Notes under the pieces: generated by a model
What the model was told of the DNA's origin: nothing
Databases searched by the model: none
The model's input: the letters and a program-made list of their open reading frames with translations, nothing else
Source: Mycolicibacter sp. MU0102
GTDB taxonomy: Bacteria; Actinomycetota; Actinomycetes; Mycobacteriales; Mycobacteriaceae
Length of the DNA: 64,000 nucleotides
Direction of reading: 5' to 3'
Assembly: GCF_963378105.1 (NCBI RefSeq)
Contig: NZ_OY726398.1
Span: forward strand, 2,232,001 to 2,296,000
Made by a program: the position numbers and the translations under genes
In this document: positions 18,942-27,480 of the stretch, piece by piece
Layout: every line of letters starts with the position of its first letter
Position numbering within the stretch: the first letter of the stretch is position 1

Positions 18942-19369
18942 GCGGCTTTGACCAGACAGAAGACCTGGGCGTGGTGCCCGGTGGCGAACTGCTCGTCCTT
19001 GATGTCGCCGTTGACCATGATGCGGCAACCGATCTGGTCTCCGTCACCCTGCGCGACCAGAGTGCCGATCACCGCCGGGCTGGTCGTGGTCATCGTGTTC
19101 GACCACGGCAGGGTGCTGAATGTCGACTCCGTGGGCTGGGTCTGCTCGTTGAGGTAGTTGACCTTGCCTGTGGTGCCGGCGGGTCCGAAAACCTGGTAGA
19201 CGACCCGCTTCTGGTTGATCGATGCGATCGGCGCTGATCCGCTGCCATCCCAGCGGAAGACCTCGTCGGACCCGAATGCGCTGCGCAGGTTAACCACCGC
19301 CACGGTTCCGGCGATCGCCGCCAGGGCGACCACAAAGGGCACCCAGGCCCGCTTCGCGATTGAGAACAT
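18938..19369 (-). CDS. MmpS-family membrane accessory protein
   Basis: MmpS protein of 143 residues with one N-terminal membrane helix (residues 8-28) and a periplasmic beta domain with the family block VVYQVFGPAGTTGKVNYL. Two cysteines (IGCRIMVNG and QVFCLVKAA) are placed as in MmpS4/5. It partners the downstream MmpL, whose start overlaps its stop by four bases. ATG 19369 was chosen by similarity. It lies 106 bases after the tetR stop; that gap holds two strong palindromic sites. Confidence 0.9.
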   Translation of the reverse strand: MFSIAKRAWVPFVVALAAIAGTVAVVNLRSAFGSDEVFRWDGSGSAPIASINQKRVVYQVFGPAGTTGKVNYLNEQTQPTESTFSTLPWSNTMTTTSPAVIGTLVAQGDGDQIGCRIMVNGDIKDEQFATGHHAQVFCLVKAA

Positions 19370-19410
19370 GGTGGCCGCCTCCAGCGCTCCATTCGATTCG
19401 AACTGACTTC

Positions 19411-19464
19411 GAATACTATACCCCGTAGGGTATACGAATATTCCCGAAGAACCCTACGGGGTAT
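19411..19464. promoter_or_regulatory. Paired palindromic operator upstream of mmpS-mmpL
   Basis: Two elements on opposite strands. ATACCCCGTAGGGTAT at 19418-19433 is itself ATACCC-N4-GGGTAT, and ACCCTACGGGGTAT at 19451-19464 is its inverted copy. Between them is the palindrome GAATATTC. They sit 49-95 bases ahead of the mmpS start and immediately after the tetR gene on the same strand. Likely binding sites for the neighbouring TetR protein; this is inference. Confidence 0.6.
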
Positions 19465-19475
19465 GGGGAGGCGGG

Positions 19476-20087
19476 TCAGCCGACGGCGTGCCGCGACTGC
19501 GCGGCGACCGCTTCGCCAAGCCAACGCCGCAGGAATCGGCGCAGCTCATCGGGGGAGCGATCTGGATCGTTGGGCGCCACGACGAACGAGAGCATGATCC
19601 GCAGGGTGAACTCCACGAGTTCGCGCAGCGCCGCTTCGTCGTAGCCGTGCCCGTTCCAGTCGACGTCGAACCGCTCGATCATTCGCATCCCGAAGGCCCG
19701 GGCCTCCTGCGAGGCCATCTCTCGGTTGTGCGCTGACGACGACGACAGCATGGCGCCCAGGTGTGGGGAGCGAGCCACCGCATCCAGGGTGTAGACCGCG
19801 CCTTCGGCGAGCGCATCGGCGGGATCGTGGATGCCGTGCACGTGCTCGGTGAGCCGGTCGAGGAAGTCGTCGACGGAGGCGATGGCCACGGCGCGCATAA
19901 GTGCGTCGGCGGTAGGGAAGTAGCGATACACGGTCTGGCGGATCACCCCGAGCGAGGTGGCGACGTCGGCCAGTGACACCGCCGAACCGGTGTCGGCGAC
20001 CAGCTCGACGGCCGCGGCGATGATCCGCCGGCCGGCTTCCTCGTCGGTGTGCGGCGGGTTGCCTCCCCAGCCGCGTCGGCGTGCCAT
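19476..20087 (-). CDS. TetR-family transcriptional regulator
   Basis: TetR protein of 203 residues. The N-terminal helix-turn-helix spans about residues 17-60 (SLADVATSLGVIRQTVYRYFPTADALMRAV). ATG 20087 starts the block MARRRGWGGNPPHTDEEA, which fits the family better than the longer frame to 20123. It is co-directional with mmpS-mmpL and followed by the palindromic pair, so it is the probable repressor of that transporter. It is also divergent from the PF10118 gene over about 80 bases, where GAACA/TGTTC half-sites occur. Confidence 0.87.
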   Translation of the reverse strand: MARRRGWGGNPPHTDEEAGRRIIAAAVELVADTGSAVSLADVATSLGVIRQTVYRYFPTADALMRAVAIASVDDFLDRLTEHVHGIHDPADALAEGAVYTLDAVARSPHLGAMLSSSSAHNREMASQEARAFGMRMIERFDVDWNGHGYDEAALRELVEFTLRIMLSFVVAPNDPDRSPDELRRFLRRWLGEAVAAQSRHAVG

Positions 20088-20167
20088 CAGTGACCTGCTT
20101 GACAAGCTTGGTGCATCGAACAATCATACGCGAAGACGTCCAGTTGTATGTTCGAGTAGAGGTAGCG

Positions 20168-21094
20168 ATGACTGACCTGATCGTGCGCAAACTGCGGTTC
20201 GCGTTCGCCGAGTACCCCGTCCCGTTCTTGTGGAACGAAGCCAACCCGGCGTTCTCGTCGATGGCCAACGCTGTCTCGCTGCTGGCGATCGGCTTCGAGA
20301 AGATGATCGGCGGCATGATCGCCGAGGCGATGCCGCTGATCACCGACCCCGCGGTCGCCGAAGAGGCCGACGCGTTCGTGCGTCAGGAGGGCCAGCACTC
20401 GATGGCCCACCGCGGCCACGCCAAGGCTCTGGTCCGGGCCTACCCGGGGCTCAAGGAGACCGTCGACGAATGCAACGCCATGTTCGACAAGATGGCCGCC
20501 GAAAAATCACTGGACTACCGGCTGGCCTACACCGCCGACCTCGAGGCCACCTTCACCCCGGTCTTCAAGCTGATGCTCGACCACGACAACACCCTGTTCG
20601 CGCCGGGCGACGACCGGGTGGCGTCACTGTTCTTGTGGCACTTCGTCGAGGAAGTCGAACACCGCAGCTCCGCGCTGGTCATCTACGACCACGTCATCAA
20701 CGACCCGTGGTACCGGATGCGGATGGCGCCGTCGATCTTCAAACACGTGATGAGTGTGATCAAGGTGGCGTGCGAGGGCTTCAATCGCCACATTCCCTTG
20801 GAAGACCGCAAGGTTGACGCGCTGTCACTGTTCAGTACCTACCGAGCCAAGCAGGCCTGGCGACGCCGGGTTCCGTTCGGCTGGCCCGCCGACGAGGGGC
20901 CGGTCGCGGATGCCTTCAAACATCTGCCAAAGCGCGAAATGGCCACCGCGGTCGCCGGTATCATCCGCAGCCAGCTGCCCAACCACAAACCGGCCCACGA
21001 AAAGATCCCGGTCCTGGCCAACGAGTGGTTCGCCCGCTATGACGACGGCTACGACGTGACCAAGTGGTACACCGCAGAGGAGAAGAGCGCCTGA
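20168..21094 (+). CDS. PF10118-type metal-dependent hydrolase, ferritin-like
   Basis: Helical protein of 308 residues of the family annotated as predicted metal-dependent hydrolase (PF10118). Carboxylate/histidine motifs typical of a di-metal site are visible: EEADAFVRQEGQHSMAHRGH near residues 61-80, LEATFTPV near 125 and FVEEVEHRSS near 162. No signal peptide. ATG 20168 follows the divergent tetR promoter region. Its stop overlaps the start of the next gene by one base (TGATG), so the two are coupled. The reaction is not established for this family. Confidence 0.78.
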   Translation: MTDLIVRKLRFAFAEYPVPFLWNEANPAFSSMANAVSLLAIGFEKMIGGMIAEAMPLITDPAVAEEADAFVRQEGQHSMAHRGHAKALVRAYPGLKETVDECNAMFDKMAAEKSLDYRLAYTADLEATFTPVFKLMLDHDNTLFAPGDDRVASLFLWHFVEEVEHRSSALVIYDHVINDPWYRMRMAPSIFKHVMSVIKVACEGFNRHIPLEDRKVDALSLFSTYRAKQAWRRRVPFGWPADEGPVADAFKHLPKREMATAVAGIIRSQLPNHKPAHEKIPVLANEWFARYDDGYDVTKWYTAEEKSA

Positions 21095-22239
21095 TGCCCG
21101 ACTTGTGTGCCCCGACATTCGAGCGCCTCGCCGAGTCGCTCGGCTTCTCCTGCGGCGAGGCCGGGGGATTGCTGGAATTCCGCAACCCCTTGCAGCTGGA
21201 GAATTGGACGCTGCCGGTTCTGGAGATCACCGTGATCACCGGGGCGGTGCTGGCGCTGATCTACGCGATCATGCGGTACCGCCGCGGCGACGCCACCAAC
21301 TTGGCACTGTGGTTCGGGGCGATCGCCTATCTGCTGATCATCGAACCGCCACTGTATTTCCCGGGCGCGTTCGGCATCGCCGATCATGTCGACACGATGT
21401 TCGCGCACAACGTGTTCACCGTCGACTTCATGTGGGGGCGGCTCCCGCTGTACATCGTCGCGATCTATCCGATGATGGCCACCATCTCCTTCGAGATCGT
21501 CCGAATCCTGGGTGTGTTCCGCCGCTACGGAATGATCGTCGGGGCGATCTGCGTGGGCTTCGTCCACCACGCGTTCTACGAGATCTTCGACCACCTCGGC
21601 CCCCAGCTGCGCTGGTGGGAATGGTCGGTGGACAACCCGCTGAACCAGCCCATGTTCACCTCGGTGCCGATGGGCAGTGTCGTGGTTTTCGCGGCGCTCT
21701 GGCCGGCATCGCTGGCGTTCTGTGTCCAACTGTTGGTGGGTCGTCAGGTCGATCACGGCCGGAAATTCGGTGGGCTGCAGGTGCTGTGGCGAACGATCGT
21801 CATCGGCATCCTGGCCTCATTGGGGACGGGCATTCTGCCCCTGCCGGCGACCCTGCTCGGCGCCGCCACCGACGGCAAGCTGATCGGAATCGCCTATGCC
21901 GTGGAACTTCTCATCATCGCCGCGGTGGCCATCCCGGTCCTGATCATCCAGTGGCGGCGCTTGCGGCTGAATCTCTTTGCCGCAGGCCGCTACGACAACC
22001 GGCTGATGGTCCGCTACGCCGCGGTCTATCTGTCGGTCATGACGGTGCTGTGGCTGACCGCCCTGCCGGCCTACCTGGATGCCTCGGGCGGGCTGACCGC
22101 CAACGGTGACCCGGTGGGATGCCTCTGGTATGTGGTGCTGTGCTTCGTGGTGGCGTATTTGAGTGTGGTGGCCGCGGCGACTGTCCCACCGATCCTGGAG
22201 CCCCACGAGACGGCTGAGCCGGTGGCCGCCGGGCGCTGA
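21094..22239 (+). CDS. Polytopic membrane protein of unknown function
   Basis: 381 residues with about nine hydrophobic segments between residues 38 and 370, beginning with LEITVITGAVLALIYAIM. Several Trp/His-rich loops occur (VHHAFYEIFDHLGPQLRWWEW). The start ATG 21094 overlaps the previous stop and is preceded by GAGGAGAAGAG. Translational coupling with the PF10118 protein suggests a shared pathway, perhaps lipid modification at the membrane. I recognise no characterised family. Confidence 0.72.
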   Translation: MPDLCAPTFERLAESLGFSCGEAGGLLEFRNPLQLENWTLPVLEITVITGAVLALIYAIMRYRRGDATNLALWFGAIAYLLIIEPPLYFPGAFGIADHVDTMFAHNVFTVDFMWGRLPLYIVAIYPMMATISFEIVRILGVFRRYGMIVGAICVGFVHHAFYEIFDHLGPQLRWWEWSVDNPLNQPMFTSVPMGSVVVFAALWPASLAFCVQLLVGRQVDHGRKFGGLQVLWRTIVIGILASLGTGILPLPATLLGAATDGKLIGIAYAVELLIIAAVAIPVLIIQWRRLRLNLFAAGRYDNRLMVRYAAVYLSVMTVLWLTALPAYLDASGGLTANGDPVGCLWYVVLCFVVAYLSVVAAATVPPILEPHETAEPVAAGR

Positions 22240-22296
22240 GCTCGGCGACTGCGGCCCGCCGTGGACGTTGGTTGACGCGCTTGGCAGACTGTTGCC

Positions 22297-22794
22297 ATGG
22301 CGCAGATCACGTTAAAGGGAAACCAGATCAACACCGTAGGCGAGTTGCCGGCCGTCGGTTCGGCAGCACCGGCGTTCAGCTTGACCGGAACCGACCTGAG
22401 CGTGGTGGACAGTGGGCAGTTCGCCGGTAAGCCGGTTCTGCTGAACATCTTCCCGTCGGTCGACACCCCGGTCTGTGCGACCAGCGTGCGGACCTTCAAC
22501 GAGCGGGCGGCCGCCGGTGGGGCCGTGCTGTGTGTCTCCAACGACCTGCCGTTCGCGCAGAAGCGGTTCTGCGGTGCCGAGGGCATCGAGAACGTCGCCA
22601 GTGCCTCGGGCTTCCGGGACAGCTTCGGTGCCGACTACGGGATCACCATCGCCGACGGTCCGCTGGCCGGGCTGCTGGGCCGGGCGATCGTGGTGATCGG
22701 TGCGGACGGCAACGTCGCCTACACCGAGCTGGTGCCGGAGATCGGCCAGGAGCCGAACTACGACGCGGCGTTGGCGGCGCTGACCGGGGCTTAA
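22297..22794 (+). CDS. tpx: Thiol peroxidase Tpx
   Basis: Atypical two-cysteine peroxiredoxin of 165 residues that reduces hydrogen and organic peroxides. The catalytic block PSVDTPVCATSVRTFNERA holds the peroxidatic Cys60; the resolving cysteine is Cys92 (KRFCGAEG); Cys79 is also present. Length and motifs match mycobacterial Tpx. ATG 22297 has a weak ribosome-binding site. It is followed by a 14-base perfect palindrome overlapping its stop codon. Confidence 0.95.
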   Translation: MAQITLKGNQINTVGELPAVGSAAPAFSLTGTDLSVVDSGQFAGKPVLLNIFPSVDTPVCATSVRTFNERAAAGGAVLCVSNDLPFAQKRFCGAEGIENVASASGFRDSFGADYGITIADGPLAGLLGRAIVVIGADGNVAYTELVPEIGQEPNYDAALAALTGA

Positions 22795-22799
22795 GCCCC
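22786..22799. terminator. Palindrome at tpx stop, possible terminator
   Basis: GGGGCTTAAGCCCC is a perfect 14-base palindrome that contains the tpx TAA and lies between tpx and the convergent enoyl-CoA hydratase gene. No T-tract follows, so a terminator role is only suggested by position. Confidence 0.35.
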
Positions 22800-22816
22800 A
22801 CTAGCCGTTCGGGAGG

Positions 22817-23599
22817 TCAGCGGCCCCGCCACTGCGGTGGCCGCTGCTCCAGCCAGGCCTGTAGCCCCTCGGCGACGTCTTCGGTCGCCGCGGCGACCTT
22901 GCGCATCGTTTCACCGAACCGCACGGCGTCGATCCAGCTCATGTCGGTGCTGCGCCACGCCACTTCCTTGGTGGCACGCTGCGCCAGGGGAGCGGCCTTG
23001 GTGAGGGTGTGTGCCCAGGCTCGGGCCGTGTCCTGCAGCGCGTCGGGCTCGACGAGTTTCCACACCAGGCCGATGTCCATGGCGCGCTGCGCGCTCATCG
23101 GCTCCCCGGTCAACAACAGCTCCATCGCGTTGGCCCAGCCCACCCGCTGCGGTAGCCGGATCGCGCCGACGATGGTGGGCACCCCGAGGGTCACCTCCGG
23201 GAACCGGAACACCGTATCGGTGCTGGCGATGATGAAGTCGCAGAACAATAATCCGGTGAGGCCGTAACCCACACACGGGCCGTGCACGGCGGCGATGGTC
23301 GGCTTGAAGAGCTCCATGCCGCTCTCGAACGAGTTGATGGTCGGCTTCTCCCAGAACGTGCCGGGAAACGTGCCGACCGCGCCCGCCGAGTCCTTGAGAT
23401 CGGCGCCGGCACAGAACACGTTGCCTTCGGCGGTGAGAATCCCGACCCAGGCGTCCTCCTCGGCGCGGAAGCGGTCCCAGGCGGCGTTGAGGTCTTCGCG
23501 CATCGCCCCGTTGATGGCATTGCGGGCCTCGGGCCGGTTCAAGGTGATGGTCGCGACGTGGTCGTGACGCTCGTAGGTGACCAGGGGCGTGGCGCTCAT
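22817..23599 (-). CDS. Enoyl-CoA hydratase/isomerase family protein
   Basis: Crotonase-fold protein of 260 residues. The N-terminal block NRPEARNAINGAMRE, the oxyanion-hole segment FCAGADLKD and the second oxyanion segment AAVHGPCVGYGLTG are visible; FPEVTLGVPTIVGA follows. The residue after the central GYGL is not the usual catalytic Glu of classical hydratases, so the exact reaction is uncertain. ATG 23599 gives the normal family length. It is divergent from the NYN gene with a 20-base gap and convergent with tpx. Confidence 0.88.
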   Translation of the reverse strand: MSATPLVTYERHDHVATITLNRPEARNAINGAMREDLNAAWDRFRAEEDAWVGILTAEGNVFCAGADLKDSAGAVGTFPGTFWEKPTINSFESGMELFKPTIAAVHGPCVGYGLTGLLFCDFIIASTDTVFRFPEVTLGVPTIVGAIRLPQRVGWANAMELLLTGEPMSAQRAMDIGLVWKLVEPDALQDTARAWAHTLTKAAPLAQRATKEVAWRSTDMSWIDAVRFGETMRKVAAATEDVAEGLQAWLEQRPPQWRGR

Positions 23600-23619
23600 T
23601 TCTGCACCGTACCGTCGGA

Positions 23620-23997
23620 GTGGTGCGGTGGATCGTGGACGCGATGAACGTGATCGGTGCGCGTCCAGATGGCTGGTGGCGCGACCGCCACTCCGCGATG
23701 GTCCGTCTGACCCGACAACTGGAAGCCTGGGCGGCGGCGCAGGACGGGAAAGTCACCGTGGTCTTCGAAAAGCCGCCGTCGCCGCCCATCGAATCGGACG
23801 CCGTCACGATCGCGGCGGCGCCGCGCCCCGGCGCCAACTCCGCCGACGACGAGATCGTGCGGCTGGTCCAGGCCGACGACCGGCCGCAGGACATCACCGT
23901 GGTGACCTCTGACCTTGGCCTGGCGGAGCGGGTCTCGTCGGCGGGCGCGGGCACCTACCCGGCAGCACGCTTTCGCAGGCTCATCGAGGAAGGGTGA
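23620..23997 (+). CDS. NYN-domain (PIN-like) RNase
   Basis: Protein of 125 residues that is essentially one NYN domain, related to YacP-like nucleases. It begins RWIVDAMNVIGARPDGWW (acidic Asp near residue 7 and the DxxN pattern) and has the second acidic cluster SADDEIVRLVQ and the third VVTSDLGLAERV. These acidic residues would coordinate Mg for RNA cleavage. The start is GTG 23620 or GTG 23623. Its stop overlaps the AraC gene start as TGATG. Confidence 0.82.
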   Translation: MVRWIVDAMNVIGARPDGWWRDRHSAMVRLTRQLEAWAAAQDGKVTVVFEKPPSPPIESDAVTIAAAPRPGANSADDEIVRLVQADDRPQDITVVTSDLGLAERVSSAGAGTYPAARFRRLIEEG

Positions 23998-24839
23998 TGG
24001 AGCCGCAACTGTTTCTGGCCCGGCCCCCGCTGTCGGAGAGCATCGCTTACTTCGGGTACTGGGACCGCCGTACGGGCGGCCCACACCGAAGTCGCGCTCT
24101 GCCGCGCGGAGCGGCGACCATCGTCATCGATATCGGCGACCGGCCGCAGGTGGATTTCTTCGGCGCCGACGCGCAAACCCGGGTGCGCGTGACACCCGCG
24201 TTCTTCATCGGTGCCGGCACCGCGTCCTATGTGACGCACATCGACACGGCGCAGACCGTCATCACGGTCCACTTTCGCCCCGGCGGCGCGTGGCCGTTCG
24301 TGGGCATCGTGCAAGGGGAGTTGACGGATGCCTGCGTCGGGCTGGACGAGCTGTGGGGGCGGGAGGCGGCGACACTGCGCCCGCAGCTAGCGGAGGCATC
24401 CTCGGCTACCGCGCGGGTCATGCTGCTCGAAGCGTTCCTGGTGAACCGGTTGCGCGACAAGCAATTCGCTCTACACGCGGACGTGACCACGGTGTTGGAC
24501 GCCGCGGAACGCAATCCCTCGATGCGCGTCGGTGACGCGGTGGCGCTCACCGGCCTATCGCCCAAACGGCTGATCAACATGTTTCGCGCCCAGGTCGGAC
24601 TGACGCCCAAGACATACCTGCGGGTGCGGCGACTGCAGGCCGCCCTCACCCGCCTCGACAGCGGGGCGGCAGGGGGTGCTGCCCTGGCGGCTGAGTTGGG
24701 GTACTTCGATCAGGCGCACTTCATCCGAGAGTTTCGGGCGTTCACCGAGACCACCCCGACTCAGTACCTGCGGCGTCGTTCGTGGCTGGCCGGGCACGTT
24801 GATTTCGTCGAGGGCTGCCCGGCGAGGCCGCGCGAGTGA
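23997..24839 (+). CDS. AraC-family transcriptional regulator
   Basis: 280 residues. The N-terminal sensor domain (about 1-150) is of the DUF6597 type (VTHIDTAQTVITVHFRPGGAWPF). The C-terminal AraC helix-turn-helix spans residues 170-265 (GLSPKRLINMFRAQVGLTPKTYLRVRRLQ, then GYFDQAHFIREFRAFTETTP). ATG 23997 overlaps the preceding NYN stop by one base; a GTG three bases earlier is possible. Target genes are unknown; the NYN gene may be co-expressed with it. Confidence 0.85.
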   Translation: MEPQLFLARPPLSESIAYFGYWDRRTGGPHRSRALPRGAATIVIDIGDRPQVDFFGADAQTRVRVTPAFFIGAGTASYVTHIDTAQTVITVHFRPGGAWPFVGIVQGELTDACVGLDELWGREAATLRPQLAEASSATARVMLLEAFLVNRLRDKQFALHADVTTVLDAAERNPSMRVGDAVALTGLSPKRLINMFRAQVGLTPKTYLRVRRLQAALTRLDSGAAGGAALAAELGYFDQAHFIREFRAFTETTPTQYLRRRSWLAGHVDFVEGCPARPRE

Positions 24840-24893
24840 GCGCCGACAAAAATATCCAAGCCAACCGCCACCGCCATCCCAGATGATGGAGAA

Positions 24894-25709
24894 ATGCACC
24901 GCACCCGAGAAGCCGTGGCCAGCACGGGAATCCTCGTTGCCGCGATCCGCGCCAAGGAATCCGCTCGCGACGACGCCCTGTTCACCGATCCGTTTGCGGA
25001 CAAGCTGGCGGGGGAAGGCGGCCGACGAATGCTGGAGGCGGCCATCGCGAACTCCGGCGAGCAGTCGACCTGGCAGATCGTCGTCCGTACCCGATTCTGG
25101 GATGAGGCCCTACTACGGGCGGGACTCACTCAGGTGGTCATCCTGGCGGCCGGCATGGATGCCCGGGCATACCGACTGCCCTGGCCGGAACACACCACCG
25201 TCTACGAAGTGGATCAACCAGCGGTCATCGCGGCCAAAGCCGAGCTGCTCGGCCGCGATGAGCCGCGTTGCCGGCGGGTGCCTCTCGGTATCGACCTTGC
25301 CGAGGACTGGCCTGCCGCCCTGGAGGCCGCGGGTTTCGACGCGGCCACTCCCAGCGTCTGGCTTATCGAGGGCCTGCTGCAGTACCTCGACGAGGCCGCG
25401 GTACGCGCCCTGTTCGCCCGTATCGACGCGTTGTCGGCGCCCAACTCGGTGCTGCTGTACGACGTGGTCGGCAAGACGCTGCTGGAAGCGCCTTCGATGG
25501 CGCCGTTGTTGCAGTCCATGGCACAGCAGGGTTCACCGTGGCTGTTCGGCACGGACGAGCCCGGAGAGCTCGCCGAACGACTCGGATGGTCGGCCGTGGT
25601 GACTGATGTGGCCGAGCCGGGTAACCGGTGGAACCGCTGGTTTCCGTCGGTGACCGCAGCGGCCGGACCGGATGTGCCGCGCGGCTACTTCGTCGAAGCG
25701 CAGCGGTAG
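24894..25709 (+). CDS. SAM-dependent methyltransferase (PF04072/TIGR00027 type)
   Basis: Class I methyltransferase of 271 residues from the family expanded in mycobacteria. Early blocks are RAKESARDDALFTDPFADKL and the SAM-binding VVILAAGMDARAYRLPWP; EVDQPAVIAAKAELL and LIEGLLQYLDEAAVRALF follow. ATG 24894 gives the common family start MHRTREAVASTG. The 3' end overlaps the convergent FAD dehydrogenase by 25 bases. Substrate unknown. Confidence 0.88.
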   Translation: MHRTREAVASTGILVAAIRAKESARDDALFTDPFADKLAGEGGRRMLEAAIANSGEQSTWQIVVRTRFWDEALLRAGLTQVVILAAGMDARAYRLPWPEHTTVYEVDQPAVIAAKAELLGRDEPRCRRVPLGIDLAEDWPAALEAAGFDAATPSVWLIEGLLQYLDEAAVRALFARIDALSAPNSVLLYDVVGKTLLEAPSMAPLLQSMAQQGSPWLFGTDEPGELAERLGWSAVVTDVAEPGNRWNRWFPSVTAAAGPDVPRGYFVEAQR

Positions 25710-27301
25710 CTGTCCGCGGTTGCGGCGTTGGCCCCCGCGCGCCGTCCGGCGAACACGCAGTCGGCAATCGACAGTCCGCTGACGTAGGACTGCGAGGCGA
25801 TGCCGATGGCGGTGCGGCCGGCGCTGTAGAGCCCCGGAATCGGCTCGCCGTCGGCGTCGACGACCGCGCCGGTGTCCTCGGAGACTCGGACACCGCCCAG
25901 AGTGAGCATGGGGGTGGGGCGTAAGACGTTGGGCCGCACCGAGATATCCATCAGGGTGAAAGGCCCCTGATCGATGCGCCGGCAGAAGTCAGCGGGTTTG
26001 CCCGCCGGGTCTTCGGAGCCCGAGTCGATCGCGTCGTTGTGCGCGGTGACGGTGGCTGCCAATCCCTCGGCATCGACGCCGGCTTTCCGGGCCACCTCGG
26101 CCAGCGTGGCGCCGCGCACCGCGCCACCGAAGATCAGCGCGGCGCCCTGGGCGCGCTGGAACCACAGCGTCTGGGTCAATAGTTGGCGCCGAGCTTCCGA
26201 CATCAGGCGGGCGTCGGCCAAGATCCAGCCCTGGCTGCCGTGGTTCTTCACCATGGCCTGTCCGACCGCGGCGCCGTAACGAGACTCATCGATCACCCGC
26301 CGGCCGTCGGCGTCGACGATGATCGCGGAGATGAAGGCGCTCGGGGGCGTGATGAACTTCCACACCGAGACGTTGTCCATCCGATCGGGCACCGCGCCGA
26401 CGCTCTCGGCCAGCGCGATGCCGCTGCCGTCGTCCCCGCTGGTGCCCAGGGGCAGGCCGCCGTTGAACTCTGGTGCGTATCGCTTGCGCCACTCGGTGTT
26501 GGCGATGAAGCCGCCGGCGCAGATGATCACCCCGCGCCGCGCGATGATCTCGATGGTCTGGCCGTGGCGCTGCTGCAGCTTCGCCAGTCGCCGGTCCATC
26601 GCGGCGCGCAGCGGCGGGTAGTAGACACCGGGCTTCGACGAGAGCGCGGCCAGGCGGGCGTAGCGGCGCTGGATACGGCGCGGTGCCTGCCCCATGGTCG
26701 TGGCCCGCACGCCCATCACCCGGCCCGACGGGTCCTGCAGCAGTTCGGTGACTTCTGTGTGCGGGCGGAAGTCCACACCGAGCTTGCGGGCCGATTCGGC
26801 CAGCGGTGCGTAGATCTTCTTGCCGGACGTGCCTTTGCCGTAGGCGCGGTGCCCGCGCTGCACCGGCGGGGTGTGGGCGCGGAAGGCGCCGGCGTTCTCG
26901 CTGCCCGAGTGGTACAGGTAGTAGCGATTGTTGGGAAAGGACGTCTTGTAGGGGCACAGGCCGGAGTTGAACGGCACGCCGTGCGTCTGCAGCCAGTCGA
27001 TCATCTCCGGGCTGCCGTCGACGAACCGCTGCAGTGTGTCGGGCCGGACCGCGTCGCCGACCTCCAGTCGTAGGTAATCCAGCATCTGCTCGGCGGTGTC
27101 GTGCACGCCGGCTTCTTTCTGAACTGACGTCCCGCCGCCGGCGTAGATGATGCCCCCAGAGATCGCGGTGGCGCCGCCGCCGTTGGCGCGGTCGAGCGCG
27201 ATGACCTCTGCGCCCAGTTCGCGGGCGGTGATCGCGGCAGAGGTGCCGGCCGCGCCGTACCCGACGATGACGACGTCGGTCGTCACGCTGGTAGTAGTCA
27301 T
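25685..27301 (-). CDS. FAD-dependent dehydrogenase, ketosteroid dehydrogenase/fumarate reductase-like
   Basis: Flavoprotein of 538 residues. The N-terminal dinucleotide motif is VVIVGYGAAGTSAA, followed by GGGATAISGGIIYAGGG. The C-terminal FAD-binding part reads PIPGLYSAGRTAIGIASQSYVSGLSIADCVFAGRRAG. The SYVSG block recalls the YxxG active-site region of 3-ketosteroid delta-1-dehydrogenases, but the overall fit is to the broader fumarate reductase/dehydrogenase flavoprotein group, so the substrate is open. ATG 27301 was chosen because the motif begins just after it; the frame runs on upstream without similarity. It converges on the methyltransferase. Confidence 0.85.
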   Translation of the reverse strand: MTTTSVTTDVVIVGYGAAGTSAAITARELGAEVIALDRANGGGATAISGGIIYAGGGTSVQKEAGVHDTAEQMLDYLRLEVGDAVRPDTLQRFVDGSPEMIDWLQTHGVPFNSGLCPYKTSFPNNRYYLYHSGSENAGAFRAHTPPVQRGHRAYGKGTSGKKIYAPLAESARKLGVDFRPHTEVTELLQDPSGRVMGVRATTMGQAPRRIQRRYARLAALSSKPGVYYPPLRAAMDRRLAKLQQRHGQTIEIIARRGVIICAGGFIANTEWRKRYAPEFNGGLPLGTSGDDGSGIALAESVGAVPDRMDNVSVWKFITPPSAFISAIIVDADGRRVIDESRYGAAVGQAMVKNHGSQGWILADARLMSEARRQLLTQTLWFQRAQGAALIFGGAVRGATLAEVARKAGVDAEGLAATVTAHNDAIDSGSEDPAGKPADFCRRIDQGPFTLMDISVRPNVLRPTPMLTLGGVRVSEDTGAVVDADGEPIPGLYSAGRTAIGIASQSYVSGLSIADCVFAGRRAGANAATADSYRCASTK

Positions 27302-27480
27302 GAGCTCTCCCTTGACGACGTGAGCTGAACGGCCCCCAATGTAACAGTCGCTAGTTCTCTCCTTTCGGAAGTGACCAGCGGTGATTGGGTGGCTGATGAA
27401 GAAAAGCGAAACGTGTTCTAGGCCGCCGCGGACGCTCCGATCAGCCGCCCTGCGCGGTTCGCGACGGGGCACGGGAGAAG

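Noticed and set aside
22530..23267. 245-codon frame across the tpx and enoyl-CoA hydratase ends
   Set aside because: It crosses two well-supported genes out of frame or antisense and has shadow composition.
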